Of a DNA stretch of 64,000 nt, positions 55,249-63,395 are shown in pieces (positions within the stretch are counted from its first letter, which is position 1; each line of letters opens with the position of its first letter). The stretch spans positions 1 to 64,000 of the forward strand of contig NZ_QAYC01000001.1 of the NCBI RefSeq assembly GCF_003053725.1, read 5' to 3'. The position numbers and the translations under genes are program-made. Source of the DNA: Rhodovulum kholense (GTDB lineage: Bacteria > Pseudomonadota > Alphaproteobacteria > Rhodobacterales > Rhodobacteraceae). The notes below the pieces were generated by a model. That model saw nothing but the letters and a program-made list of their open reading frames with translations. It did no database searches and was not told the origin of the DNA.

Positions 55249-56890
55249 TTTCCCTGCTCTCCTCGGAATAAAGCGCCTTCTGGAACGGCGCGAGCCCCAG
55301 CCGCCGATAGGCTTCGGCAAAGGTCTCGTCCGCGCTGTCGCGAAGCTCCAGATAGGCCGTCACGATACGTTCCACCGCACCGACGATCTCGTCCGCGGCA
55401 AAGCCGGGACCGGTGCGCTCGCCGATGGCGATCCGTTCGGTCGGATCGCCCCCCAGCGTGATCTGATAGGTCTCGACGCCCGCGCGTTCGAGCCCGAGAA
55501 TGCCGATATCGGCCACATGGTGATGGCCGCAGGCATTGATGCAGCCCGAGACGTTCAGCCGGAGCGGGCCGACCTCATGGGCCAGATCGAGGGTCTCGAA
55601 CAGCACCGCGATCTCCTGCGCGACGGGGATCGAGCGGGCCGTCGCCAGCGCGCAATAGTCCATCCCCGGGCAGGCGATGATGTCCGAGATCAGCCCGGCA
55701 TTGGCCGCCGCCAGCCCGGCCGCCGCCAGCGCCTCGAAGACCGCGGGCAGGTCGTCCTTGCGGACATGGGGCAGGATCACGTTCTGGCGGTGGCTGATCC
55801 GGATCTCGTCATAACCATAGGTCTCGGCCAGATCGGCGATCGCCCGCATCTGATCGGCGCTGGCATCGCCCGGCTGCTGCCCGGGCGTCTTCAGCGAGAC
55901 GGTGACGATGGCGTGATCCTCGCGCCGGTGCGGGGCAAGGTTCGTATCCGTCCAGGCCCGGAACGCCGGGCTGCCCGACGGGATCGCGGTACCGCCCGCG
56001 CGGAAATCGGGGGCGCGGAAGGCCGCGCGGATCTCGGCCAGGGCGGCTTCGGCGCCGGGAAATTCGGACCGGGTCTCGGCAAAGCGGGCCTCGACCAGAT
56101 CGCGGATGGTATCAAGCCCCATCTCGTGGACTGCGATCTTGATCCGGGCCTTGTACTTGTTGTCGCGCCTGCCAAGCTGGTTGTAGACGCCCAGCACCGC
56201 CTCGACATAGGGCACCAGATCGGCCTCGGGCAGGAAGTCGCGGATGACGCGGCCGATCATCGGGGTGCGGCCGAGCCCGCCGCCGACGCTGACCTCGAAC
56301 CCCACGGCGCCGTCCCGCGCGACGACGCGCAGCCCGATATCATGGGCGCGCGTCACGGCGCGGTCGGCGGTGGCGCCGGTGATTGCGATCTTGAACTTGC
56401 GCGGCAGGTACTGGAACTCGGGATGGTCGCTCGACCATTGCCGCAACAGTTCGGCATAGGGGCGCGGATCGGCGATCTCGTCGGCGGCGGCCCCCGCGAA
56501 ATGGTCCGAGGTGACGTTGCGCACGCAATTGCCCGAGGTCTGGATCGCATGCATGCCGACATCGGCCAGCGCATCCAGCATGTCGGGCACATCGCGCAGC
56601 TTGGGCCAGTTGAACTGGATGTTCTGGCGGGTGGTGAAATGGCCATAGCCGCGATCCCAGCGCTCCGAGATCGTCGCAAGCTGGCGCATCTGGCGCGCGT
56701 CGAGCGTGCCATAGGGAATGGCCACGCGCAGCATGTAGGCGTGAAGCTGCAGGTAAAGCCCGTTCATCAGCCGCAGCGGCTTGAACTCGTCCTCGCTGAG
56801 GCGGCCGTCGATCCGGCGCTCGACCTGATCGCGGAACTGGCGCACGCGGTTGCGCACGAAACTCTCGTCGAAATCGGAATAGGCGTACAT
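55238..56890 (-). CDS. cysI: Sulfite/nitrite reductase, siroheme-[4Fe-4S] type
   Basis: 550 residues with two ferredoxin-like halves (WDRGYGHFTTRQNIQFNW, about 78-95) and the siroheme/cluster ligands CPGMDYC (Cys407, Cys413) and SGCINAC (Cys450, Cys454). HHHVADIGILG follows. In this operon, with cysG and cysH, it most likely reduces sulfite to sulfide, using ferredoxin or a flavoprotein. The ATG at 56890, which follows GGAGAGTGACG, is preferred over the GTG two codons upstream. Confidence 0.93.
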   Translation of the reverse strand: MYAYSDFDESFVRNRVRQFRDQVERRIDGRLSEDEFKPLRLMNGLYLQLHAYMLRVAIPYGTLDARQMRQLATISERWDRGYGHFTTRQNIQFNWPKLRDVPDMLDALADVGMHAIQTSGNCVRNVTSDHFAGAAADEIADPRPYAELLRQWSSDHPEFQYLPRKFKIAITGATADRAVTRAHDIGLRVVARDGAVGFEVSVGGGLGRTPMIGRVIRDFLPEADLVPYVEAVLGVYNQLGRRDNKYKARIKIAVHEMGLDTIRDLVEARFAETRSEFPGAEAALAEIRAAFRAPDFRAGGTAIPSGSPAFRAWTDTNLAPHRREDHAIVTVSLKTPGQQPGDASADQMRAIADLAETYGYDEIRISHRQNVILPHVRKDDLPAVFEALAAAGLAAANAGLISDIIACPGMDYCALATARSIPVAQEIAVLFETLDLAHEVGPLRLNVSGCINACGHHHVADIGILGLERAGVETYQITLGGDPTERIAIGERTGPGFAADEIVGAVERIVTAYLELRDSADETFAEAYRRLGLAPFQKALYSEESRENAA

Positions 56891-56892
56891 CG

Positions 56893-57198
56893 TCACTCTC
56901 CGGGAAGGTGGTCGAGGCGGTCAGAGGCGTGGGCGGGACCCCGGACGCGGAAGACCTCGCGGAAATGCAAGGGGGCGGGGCCTTCGGGCGCGGTCGCGAC
57001 CTCGGCCAGATAGGGGCCGACGACCCGAGCGGCGTCGGACGCGGCTGCGGCAAGGCGGGCCTCGGCCGTCTCGGGATCGCGCAGCACTTCGGCTTCGCGG
57101 ATCGTGGCCGACCAGCGCCCGTCCGCGGTGCGCCAGACCGGGTGGCCCTCGAACAGGTCGTTGGCGGTCACGACGCTGGGGTGAAAGCGGCGTTTCAT
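56893..57198 (-). CDS. DUF2849-family protein of the sulfite reduction operon
   Basis: 101 residues: MKRRFHPSVVTANDLFEGHPVWRT start (in pieces) and a Glu/Ala-rich middle, matching the DUF2849 proteins that lie upstream of sulfite reductase genes in alphaproteobacteria. No catalytic motif is seen. Its ATG overlaps the cysG stop (ATGA) and its stop is 2 nt before the cysI ATG. Function is unknown; coupling suggests help in siroheme delivery or enzyme assembly. Confidence 0.85.
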   Translation of the reverse strand: MKRRFHPSVVTANDLFEGHPVWRTADGRWSATIREAEVLRDPETAEARLAAAASDAARVVGPYLAEVATAPEGPAPLHFREVFRVRGPAHASDRLDHLPGE

Positions 57199-58571
57199 CG
57201 GGCGGCCTCGCGCAGGGCGGGAAGGGACCGGGCGGCGGCGCGCGGCGCCAGACCCAGCAGGATGACGGCCGGGCCGGTCAGCCCGGCGGCGGCGATCTCG
57301 GCGGGCAGGGTGCCCAGCCTTGCCGAAAGGATGCGTTCCTCGGGGCGGCCCGCATTCTCGACCACGCTGACCGGGGTCGCGGCCTCGGCGCCATGCATCA
57401 TCAGCCGGCCCTGGATGAACCGCGCGGCCCGCTTGCCCATGTAGATCGCGGCGACCGTACCCGGCCGGGCCAGCGCGGCCCAGTCGTGATCGGCCAGCCC
57501 CTTCACGTCATGCCCGGTCAGCACGCGCAGCTCGGAATTGCGGCCGCGCCGGGTCAGGCTCTGGCCAAGGCTTGCGGCGGCGGCCGAGGCCGCGGTCAGC
57601 CCGGGCACCACCGACCAAGCGATACCGGCGGCCTCGCAGGCCTCGATTTCCTCGTCAAGCCGCCCGAAGACCGACGGATCGCCCGCCTTGAGCCGCACCA
57701 CGACAAGGCCCCGGGCCGCACGGTCGACGATCAGGCCGTTGATGTCCGCCTGCGGCGTCGAGGGGCCAAAGCCGGTCTTTCCCGCCTCGACGATCTCGGC
57801 CTCGCGGCGGGCCAGTTCCAGGATCGGCGCGGGCACCAGCCGGTCGTGAATGACCACATCGGCGCGGTCGAGCGCGCGGCGGGCGCGCAGCGTCAGGTCG
57901 TCGGGATCGCCGGGGCCTGCGCCGACGAACAGCACCTCGCCCGTCGCCGTTTCGGCCGCCTTGTGGGCTTCAAGCAGGGGGGCAAGCTGCGGGGCGGGGC
58001 CCGGCATGCCGTCGAGAAGCCCCGCGAAGGCGTCTTCCCAGAAGCGGCGGCGGGCCCGGCCCTGGGGCAGCGCCTCGGCCGCCGGGCGGAAGGCATCGGC
58101 CGCGCGCACCCGCGCGCCAAGCCCGGCGGGCAGCCAGGCTTCGAGGCCCGCCTTGATGCGGCGCGCCAGAACCGGGGCCGCGCCCTCGGTGCCGATCGCC
58201 ACGACGACGGGGGTGCGGTCGACCAGCGCGGGGGTGATGAAGGCGCTGTCGGCGCGGTTGTCGACGATGTTGCAAAGCACGCCCGCCGCCTGCGCGAGGT
58301 CGGCCACGCGGGCATCCTCGGCCGCGTCGTCAGTCGCGGCATAGACCAGCCGCGCGCCGTCGAGATCGGCCGCCTCGACGGGCCGCGCGACCCAGCTGAG
58401 ACGCCCCTCGGCCTGCCAGTCGACGATCTTCGGATCGGCCTCAGCGGCATGAACCGCGATCCGGGCCTCGGTCTTCAGCAGCAGGCGCAGCTTGGCCAGC
58501 GCGGTCTCGCCGCCGCCTGACACCACGATCCGCGCGTCTTCGGTGCGCAGGAAGATGGGGAAGAACTTCAT
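57195..58571 (-). CDS. cysG: Siroheme synthase CysG (trifunctional)
   Basis: 458 residues with two parts. An N-terminal precorrin-2 dehydrogenase/ferrochelatase (FLRTEDARIVVSGGGETALAK, then NIVDNRADSAFITPA) is joined to a C-terminal uroporphyrinogen-III methyltransferase (VGAGPGDPDDLTLRARRALD at about 243-262, RLKAGDPSVFGR, and MGKRAA). It makes siroheme for the sulfite reductase encoded two genes downstream. The start at 58571 is preferred because the extension to 58661 lacks family sequence. It heads the operon cysG-DUF2849-cysI-cysH-DUF934; the 271-nt divergent space upstream should hold its promoter. Confidence 0.95.
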   Translation of the reverse strand: MKFFPIFLRTEDARIVVSGGGETALAKLRLLLKTEARIAVHAAEADPKIVDWQAEGRLSWVARPVEAADLDGARLVYAATDDAAEDARVADLAQAAGVLCNIVDNRADSAFITPALVDRTPVVVAIGTEGAAPVLARRIKAGLEAWLPAGLGARVRAADAFRPAAEALPQGRARRRFWEDAFAGLLDGMPGPAPQLAPLLEAHKAAETATGEVLFVGAGPGDPDDLTLRARRALDRADVVIHDRLVPAPILELARREAEIVEAGKTGFGPSTPQADINGLIVDRAARGLVVVRLKAGDPSVFGRLDEEIEACEAAGIAWSVVPGLTAASAAAASLGQSLTRRGRNSELRVLTGHDVKGLADHDWAALARPGTVAAIYMGKRAARFIQGRLMMHGAEAATPVSVVENAGRPEERILSARLGTLPAEIAAAGLTGPAVILLGLAPRAAARSLPALREAAR

Positions 58572-58842
58572 CGGGACTCTCCCTGAAACTTTCCTGCAGT
58601 AGAACAAAATTCCCGAAAGAAGGCGATAACCCGGAAGAAAAAGGGTCATAACTCCTTCCATTGCGGCCGTGGCGGGAGGAATTCCCGTTCGCCACCTTTT
58701 CTGCGGAAACCCGCCCGGCGCGGGCCGCAGCGGGCGAACGCCCGTCTCGCAGTGTCAGGCGCGCAATCCGCTGGCTCTGGGGGCGAACCGCGCCTAACCT
58801 TCGCGAAAATCGCCTGCCCATCGCCTGCCCGGAGTCCTGCCG

Positions 58843-60780
58843 ATGCGTTTTCGCCCCCTGCTGATTGCCGCCCTTCCGGCCCTGGCCGGACCGGCCGTCT
58901 GGGCCGGCCCGCATGCCGAGATGCTGGGCGAAGAGGCGGTGACGCTCAGGCTCGACCCGGCCACCGGGGCCCTGACGCTCGACGCGGTGCTGCCCGCGCC
59001 GCAGGGCGACGTGACGCTGCCCCGGCAGGACTGGCTGACCGTCGAGACGCTGGAGATCGGCGGCGACGCGACACCGGTGCCAAGCTCGGGCGTCTTGCGG
59101 GCGGCGCGGCATATGGGGCGGCCGGTGACGATGCGGCTGACCGGGACGCTGCCCCCGCTATCGCCTGAAATCGGCGAGGCCGCGCGGGCAGAGACGGCCA
59201 GCTATCTTCTGGGTTCGGGCTGGCTGCCGGTCGATTCCGCGCCCCGCGCCCGGTTCGAACTGAACCTCGAGGTGCCTGCGGGCTGGCGCCCGGCCGCGAC
59301 CGGCAGGCTCGGCGCCGAGGCGGTCGGCGCCGAGGGGCGGCGCGCCCAGTTCGTGTTCACCGGTCGGGCGGCCGACATGGGGGTCTTTGCCGGGCGCTAT
59401 ACCGTGGGCGAGGCGAGGCATGGCGACTTGCGGCTGCGCACCTATTTCGAACCCCGCGATGCCGCCTATTCGCCCGCCTATACCGAGGCCGTCGCGGGCT
59501 ATATCGACCGCTTCTCGGCCGAGATCGGCCCCTATCCCTATGCGGGCTTCTCGGTCGTGTCGGCGCCGATCCCGGTCGGGCTGGGGATGCCCGGTCTGAC
59601 CTATGTCAGCCAGTCGATCCTGGGCCATGGCTACATGCGCGGGCGGTCGCTGGCCCATGAGGTGCTGCATTCCTGGTGGGGCAATTCGGTCGCCGTCGAT
59701 TACCGGCGCGGCAACTGGTGCGAGGGGCTGACGACCTACATGGCCGACCATGCGCTGGCCGAGGATGCCGGTCCCGAGGCCGCGCGCGAGATGCGGCTGG
59801 GCTGGCTGCGCGACCTCGCGGCGCTGCCCGCCGACGAGGACCGGCCGCTGACCGAATTCCGCGCGGCCTCCCATGGGGCGCGGCAGGCGGTCGGCTACGG
59901 CAAGGCGGCGCTTCTGTTTCACATGCTCAAGGCCGAGCTCGGTCCCGCAGACTGGCACAAGGGCCTCAGCCGCTTCTATGCCGCGCGGCATGATCGGGTC
60001 GCCGCCTGGCACGATCTCCGTGCCGCTTTCGAGGAGGCATCGGGGCGCGATCTGGGCTGGTTCTTCGATCAGTGGCTGACCCGCAGCGGTCTGCCCGCGC
60101 TGCGGCTCGAGGCGACCGAGCCCGAGGGCACGACCCTGCATCTGGTGCTGGCCCAGTCCGGGCCCGTCTATCGGCTGTCGGTGCCCGTGGTGGTCGAGAC
60201 CGAGGCGGGGACCGAACGCCATCTGGTTCTGCTCGATGCCGTGCGGGGCGAGGCCACGCTGAGACTTCGGGCTCCGGCGCGGGCGGTTTCGGTCGATCCC
60301 GATTTCGATCTGGCCCGCGCGCTGGCCCCGGGCGAGGTGCCGCCGATGCTGGGCGATCTCTTCGCCGGACCCGAACCGGTGCTGCTGGCGCTTGGCGGCG
60401 AGACGGTGGCGGTCGAGGCGCTGGGCGCGCGGCTCTTGCGGCGCCCGGCGCGGCTGGTCGATGCCGCCGCCGCCGAGACCGCGCCCGCGCTGATCGTGGT
60501 CGGTGCGGGGGCCGAGGTTGCGGCCTGGCGGATGGCGCATCTGGACGGACCTGCGCCCTGGAGCATGGATGTCGGCCGCGCCCGCGCCTGGGTCGAGCGG
60601 GACCCGGGCGGGCGGCTCATCGGGTTTCTCTCGGCCGACCGGGCCGAGGATCTGGCCTCCGAGCTGGGCGCGCTGCGCTATCAGGCCGGCCAAAGCTATG
60701 CGGCCTTTTCGGGCGGGGCCGCCGTGGCGGCGGGCGACTGGCCGACCGGCGCGACGCCGCTGAGCCGCCGCTTCGACTGA
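58843..60780 (+). CDS. M1-family (gluzincin) metallopeptidase-like protein, secreted
   Basis: 645 residues with a signal peptide (MRFRPLLIAALPALAGPAVWA, cut near residue 21). The gluzincin zinc site is HEVLH (His272, Glu273, His276) plus Glu294 exactly 18 residues on, as in M1 aminopeptidases. The usual GAMEN substrate-binding segment is absent; GLGMPGLTYVS occupies that place. The protein is shorter than a classical M1 enzyme and has a unique C-terminal part. It is probably periplasmic or outer, hydrolysing peptides; the substrate is unknown. It is divergent from cysG. Confidence 0.85.
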   Translation: MRFRPLLIAALPALAGPAVWAGPHAEMLGEEAVTLRLDPATGALTLDAVLPAPQGDVTLPRQDWLTVETLEIGGDATPVPSSGVLRAARHMGRPVTMRLTGTLPPLSPEIGEAARAETASYLLGSGWLPVDSAPRARFELNLEVPAGWRPAATGRLGAEAVGAEGRRAQFVFTGRAADMGVFAGRYTVGEARHGDLRLRTYFEPRDAAYSPAYTEAVAGYIDRFSAEIGPYPYAGFSVVSAPIPVGLGMPGLTYVSQSILGHGYMRGRSLAHEVLHSWWGNSVAVDYRRGNWCEGLTTYMADHALAEDAGPEAAREMRLGWLRDLAALPADEDRPLTEFRAASHGARQAVGYGKAALLFHMLKAELGPADWHKGLSRFYAARHDRVAAWHDLRAAFEEASGRDLGWFFDQWLTRSGLPALRLEATEPEGTTLHLVLAQSGPVYRLSVPVVVETEAGTERHLVLLDAVRGEATLRLRAPARAVSVDPDFDLARALAPGEVPPMLGDLFAGPEPVLLALGGETVAVEALGARLLRRPARLVDAAAAETAPALIVVGAGAEVAAWRMAHLDGPAPWSMDVGRARAWVERDPGGRLIGFLSADRAEDLASELGALRYQAGQSYAAFSGGAAVAAGDWPTGATPLSRRFD

Positions 60781-60825
60781 CCGGCGCCACGGTCCGGACA
60801 GCGCGTCCCCGGCCAGGGGGCTGCG

Positions 60826-61632
60826 TCAGTCCGGGAGGTCCCTCAGCGCAAAGAAATGGTCGGTCGGCCCATGCCCGTGCCCGACCGACAGCGCCGCGGC
60901 GCCTGCGATGGCGGCGCGGGTATAGGCGCGCGCCGCCTCGGCCGCAGGGCGCATCTCGCCCGTCCGGGCCAGCCAGGTCGCCAGTGCCGACGAGAGGGTG
61001 CAGCCGGTGCCATGGGTGTTCGGGCTGTCGATCCTCGGCCCCTCGAACCAGACCCGCCCGGTCGGCTCGAGCAGCAGATCGGGGCTGTCCGAGCCGGACA
61101 GATGGCCACCCTTCAACAGAACGGCGCGCGGCCCCAGCGCCAGAAGCGCCTCGGCCTGCGCCGCCATCCCGGCGCGGTCCTGCGCCTCGGGACGGCCCAG
61201 AAGATCGGCCGCCTCGGGCAGGTTCGGCGTGATCGCGGCGGCCATCGGCATCAGATGCACAGAAAGCGCGGCCACGGCCTCTTCGGCCAGCAGCCGGTCG
61301 CCGCCCTTGGCCACCATCACCGGGTCCAGCACCACCGGCGCGTCGAGCCCGGCCAGCGCCCCGGCCACCGCCTCGACGATGGCGGCCGAGCCCAGCATGC
61401 CGATCTTGACCGCGTCGATGCGGATATCCTCGCGGATCGCGCGGATCTGGTCGGCAACCAGGGCGGGCGCCACCAGCTCTGCCCCCCGCACCCCCTGGGT
61501 GTTCTGCACGGTCAGCGCCGTGATCGCGGCCATGCCATAGCCGCCATTGGCGCCGATGGTCTTCAGATCGGCCTGGATCCCGGCCCCGCCCGAGGGGTCG
61601 GACCCGGCAATCGACAGGATATTGGGGATCAT
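60826..61632 (-). CDS. thiD: Hydroxymethylpyrimidine/phosphomethylpyrimidine kinase
   Basis: 268 residues: SIAGSDPSGGAGIQADLKT near the start and the ribokinase-like active-site end NTHGTGCTLSSALATWLA (about 215-232). It phosphorylates HMP to HMP-PP for thiamin synthesis and salvage. The start overlaps the thiE stop by 4 nt, so it is the last gene of thiM-thiE-thiD, under the upstream TPP riboswitch. Confidence 0.96.
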   Translation of the reverse strand: MIPNILSIAGSDPSGGAGIQADLKTIGANGGYGMAAITALTVQNTQGVRGAELVAPALVADQIRAIREDIRIDAVKIGMLGSAAIVEAVAGALAGLDAPVVLDPVMVAKGGDRLLAEEAVAALSVHLMPMAAAITPNLPEAADLLGRPEAQDRAGMAAQAEALLALGPRAVLLKGGHLSGSDSPDLLLEPTGRVWFEGPRIDSPNTHGTGCTLSSALATWLARTGEMRPAAEAARAYTRAAIAGAAALSVGHGHGPTDHFFALRDLPD

Positions 61633-62243
61633 GCGCTTCTCCAGGCTTCGGCCAGGGCGCGTGCCGCCGCCGCCGGATCGGGCGCGGCGGAAATCGCCGA
61701 CACCACCGCCATGCCATCGGCGCCCGCCGCCTTGACACCGGCCGCGTCCGCGACGCCGAGCCCGCCGATCGCGACGCAGGGCAGGGCGGTGCTGCTCACG
61801 ATCCGCCCAAGCCCGTCGACGCCCAGCGGGGCCGCGTGATCGGGTTTGGTGGCGGTCGCATGGACCGGCCCGACGCCCAGATAGTCGACACTGCCCGCGG
61901 GGATGGCGTCGAGCTGGGCCAGGGTCTCGACCGACAGGCCAAGCAGCCGCCCCGGTCCCAGGGCCTTGCGCAGCGCGCGCGGGTCGCCATCGGACTGCCC
62001 CACATGAAGCCCGTCGGCCCCTGAGGCCAGCACAACCGCCAGCCGGTCGTTGACGATCAGCGGCACGCCGCGCCGGGTCAGATCCGGTTTCAGCTGCCGG
62101 GCGAGCGCGACCAGATCGCTGTCGCTGGCCCGCTTGTCGCGCAGCTGCACCATGCTGGCGCCGCCCCGGACCGCCGCCATCACCAGATCCGGCGAGGCGC
62201 CGTCGGGGGTCACGAAATAGACGGCGAGGGTGTTTCGGTTCAT
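61629..62243 (-). CDS. thiE: Thiamin phosphate synthase
   Basis: 204 residues: VQLRDKRASD (about 32-41), LIVNDRLAVVLASGADGLHVGQ (about 61-82) and VGPVHATATKPDH (about 130-142). It couples HMP-PP to thiazole phosphate. The ATG at 62243 overlaps the thiM stop (ATGA), and the stop overlaps the thiD start. A longer upstream frame would lie inside thiM and is not used. Confidence 0.95.
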   Translation of the reverse strand: MNRNTLAVYFVTPDGASPDLVMAAVRGGASMVQLRDKRASDSDLVALARQLKPDLTRRGVPLIVNDRLAVVLASGADGLHVGQSDGDPRALRKALGPGRLLGLSVETLAQLDAIPAGSVDYLGVGPVHATATKPDHAAPLGVDGLGRIVSSTALPCVAIGGLGVADAAGVKAAGADGMAVVSAISAAPDPAAAARALAEAWRSA

Positions 62244-63076
62244 GAGGGCTCGACCCGTGCGCCGAGGTCCAGCGCCTCGGGCGTCATGGCGTGCAGCGCG
62301 TCGATCAGCGCGACCGCAAAGCTGCCGGGACCGGATGCGCCCCTGGCCGCGATCTCGCCCGCCAGCCCGAAACAGGCCAGCGCCGCGACCGTCGCCTCGG
62401 CCCGGTCGGCGGCCTCGACCGCCACGAAGGCCGCGACCAGCGCGGTCAATGAACAGCCCAGCGCGGTGACTTTCGGCATCATCGGATCGCCATTGTGGAC
62501 ACGCCAGGCGCGGGTGCCGTCGGTGACGTAATCGACCGGCCCGGTGACCGCGACCACCGCCCAGCTGCGCTGGGCAAGGGCCCGCGCCGCCGCCTCGGCC
62601 GCCTCGACCGGGTCGGCGCTGTCCGCGCCCTTGCCGCGCGTGGCGGCCCCGGCCAGCGCCAGGATCTCGGAGGCATTGCCCCGGATCACCGCCGGTTCCA
62701 GCGCCAGAAGATCGCCGCAAAGCGCCTGCCGGTACGAGGTCGCGCCGACCGCCACCGGGTCGAGCACCCAGGGCAGGCCCGCCGCCCGCGCCGCCCCGGC
62801 CGCGGCCTTCATGCCGGCGGCCCAATGCGGCGAAGGTGTGCCGATATTGATCGAGAGCGCCTGCGCCAGCGGCGTGAATTCAAGGGTTTCCTCGGCCGCA
62901 TGCAGCATCGCGGGCGAGGCGCCCGCCGCCAGCAGCACATTCGCGGCCGTGTTCATGGCGACGAAATTGGTGATGCATTGCACGAGCGGCGCGCGCTCGC
63001 GCATCGCGGCAAGATGGACGCCGGGCGTGCGCTCTGTGCTGCGGGCGCCGGTCGGGGTCTCTTTCGCGCTGGGCAT
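62240..63076 (-). CDS. thiM: Hydroxyethylthiazole kinase
   Basis: 278 residues of the ribokinase-like thiazole salvage kinase: QCITNFVAMNTAANVLLAAGASPAM near the start (in pieces), VLDPVAVGATSYR (about 113-125), and the ALGCSLTALVAAF end motif with the active-site Cys. The ATG at 63076 has GGGGAGG at 6-7 nt spacing; the upstream frame to 63151 reads into the riboswitch and is rejected. It heads the thiMED operon. Confidence 0.95.
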   Translation of the reverse strand: MPSAKETPTGARSTERTPGVHLAAMRERAPLVQCITNFVAMNTAANVLLAAGASPAMLHAAEETLEFTPLAQALSINIGTPSPHWAAGMKAAAGAARAAGLPWVLDPVAVGATSYRQALCGDLLALEPAVIRGNASEILALAGAATRGKGADSADPVEAAEAAARALAQRSWAVVAVTGPVDYVTDGTRAWRVHNGDPMMPKVTALGCSLTALVAAFVAVEAADRAEATVAALACFGLAGEIAARGASGPGSFAVALIDALHAMTPEALDLGARVEPS

Positions 63077-63109
63077 GGCTGTCCTCCCCTGGCATCGGAC
63101 GGCCGCATC

Positions 63110-63125
63110 GGCCCGCTTTCGGGCC
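63110..63125 (-). promoter_or_regulatory. Expression-platform hairpin of the thi leader
   Basis: GGCCCG (63110-63115) and CGGGCC (63120-63125) pair with a 4-nt loop, between the TPP aptamer and the thiM ribosome-binding site. It may be the switching or terminator element, but no T-run follows. Confidence 0.5.
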
Positions 63126-63130
63126 CGGCA

Positions 63131-63212
63131 CGCGACTTCCTCCGCCAGCATGATCTGGTTCAGGTTCTAAGGGTGCTTCTCAGCCCGGGCAGATCCGGAC
63201 GCCCCTGTCACA
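63131..63212 (-). promoter_or_regulatory. TPP (THI-box) riboswitch upstream of thiM
   Basis: On the minus strand the conserved aptamer cores are present in order: GACAGGGGC at the 5' side, GGGCTGAGAAGCACCCTTAG, then GAACCTGAACCAGATCATGC and GGCGGAGGAAGTC. Thiamin pyrophosphate binding to such an aptamer lowers expression of the downstream salvage genes. Spacing to the thiM start is normal (55 nt). Confidence 0.93.
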
Positions 63213-63395
63213 AGGTCACCAAACCACGTCCGCGCGCGGATGAAAAGGCCCCGGCTTCGGGCGGCGCTTGCGCCCGGGTGACACGGCTGCCAGAAGACGG
63301 GCAAACCCCGAAAGGGCGGATCGGATGAAGGGACGGCTTGCGATGACAGGGTATGATGCGACGGCGGTTCCCGCCCTGGCAGGTCGGGGCCGCGC
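63213..63395. other. Divergent spacer between thi leader and rRNA methyltransferase gene
   Basis: 183 nt with no clear ORF, RNA or operator. It should hold the thiM promoter (minus) and the promoter of the rsmB-family gene (plus). Confidence 0.4.

Noticed and set aside
56891-56896. GTG two codons ahead of the chosen cysI ATG
   Set aside because: The ATG has better ribosome-site spacing (GGAGAGTGACG) and gives the usual family start.
63077-63151. Upstream in-frame ATG for thiM at 63151
   Set aside because: The added residues are encoded by the TPP riboswitch; ATG at 63076 has the ribosome-binding site.
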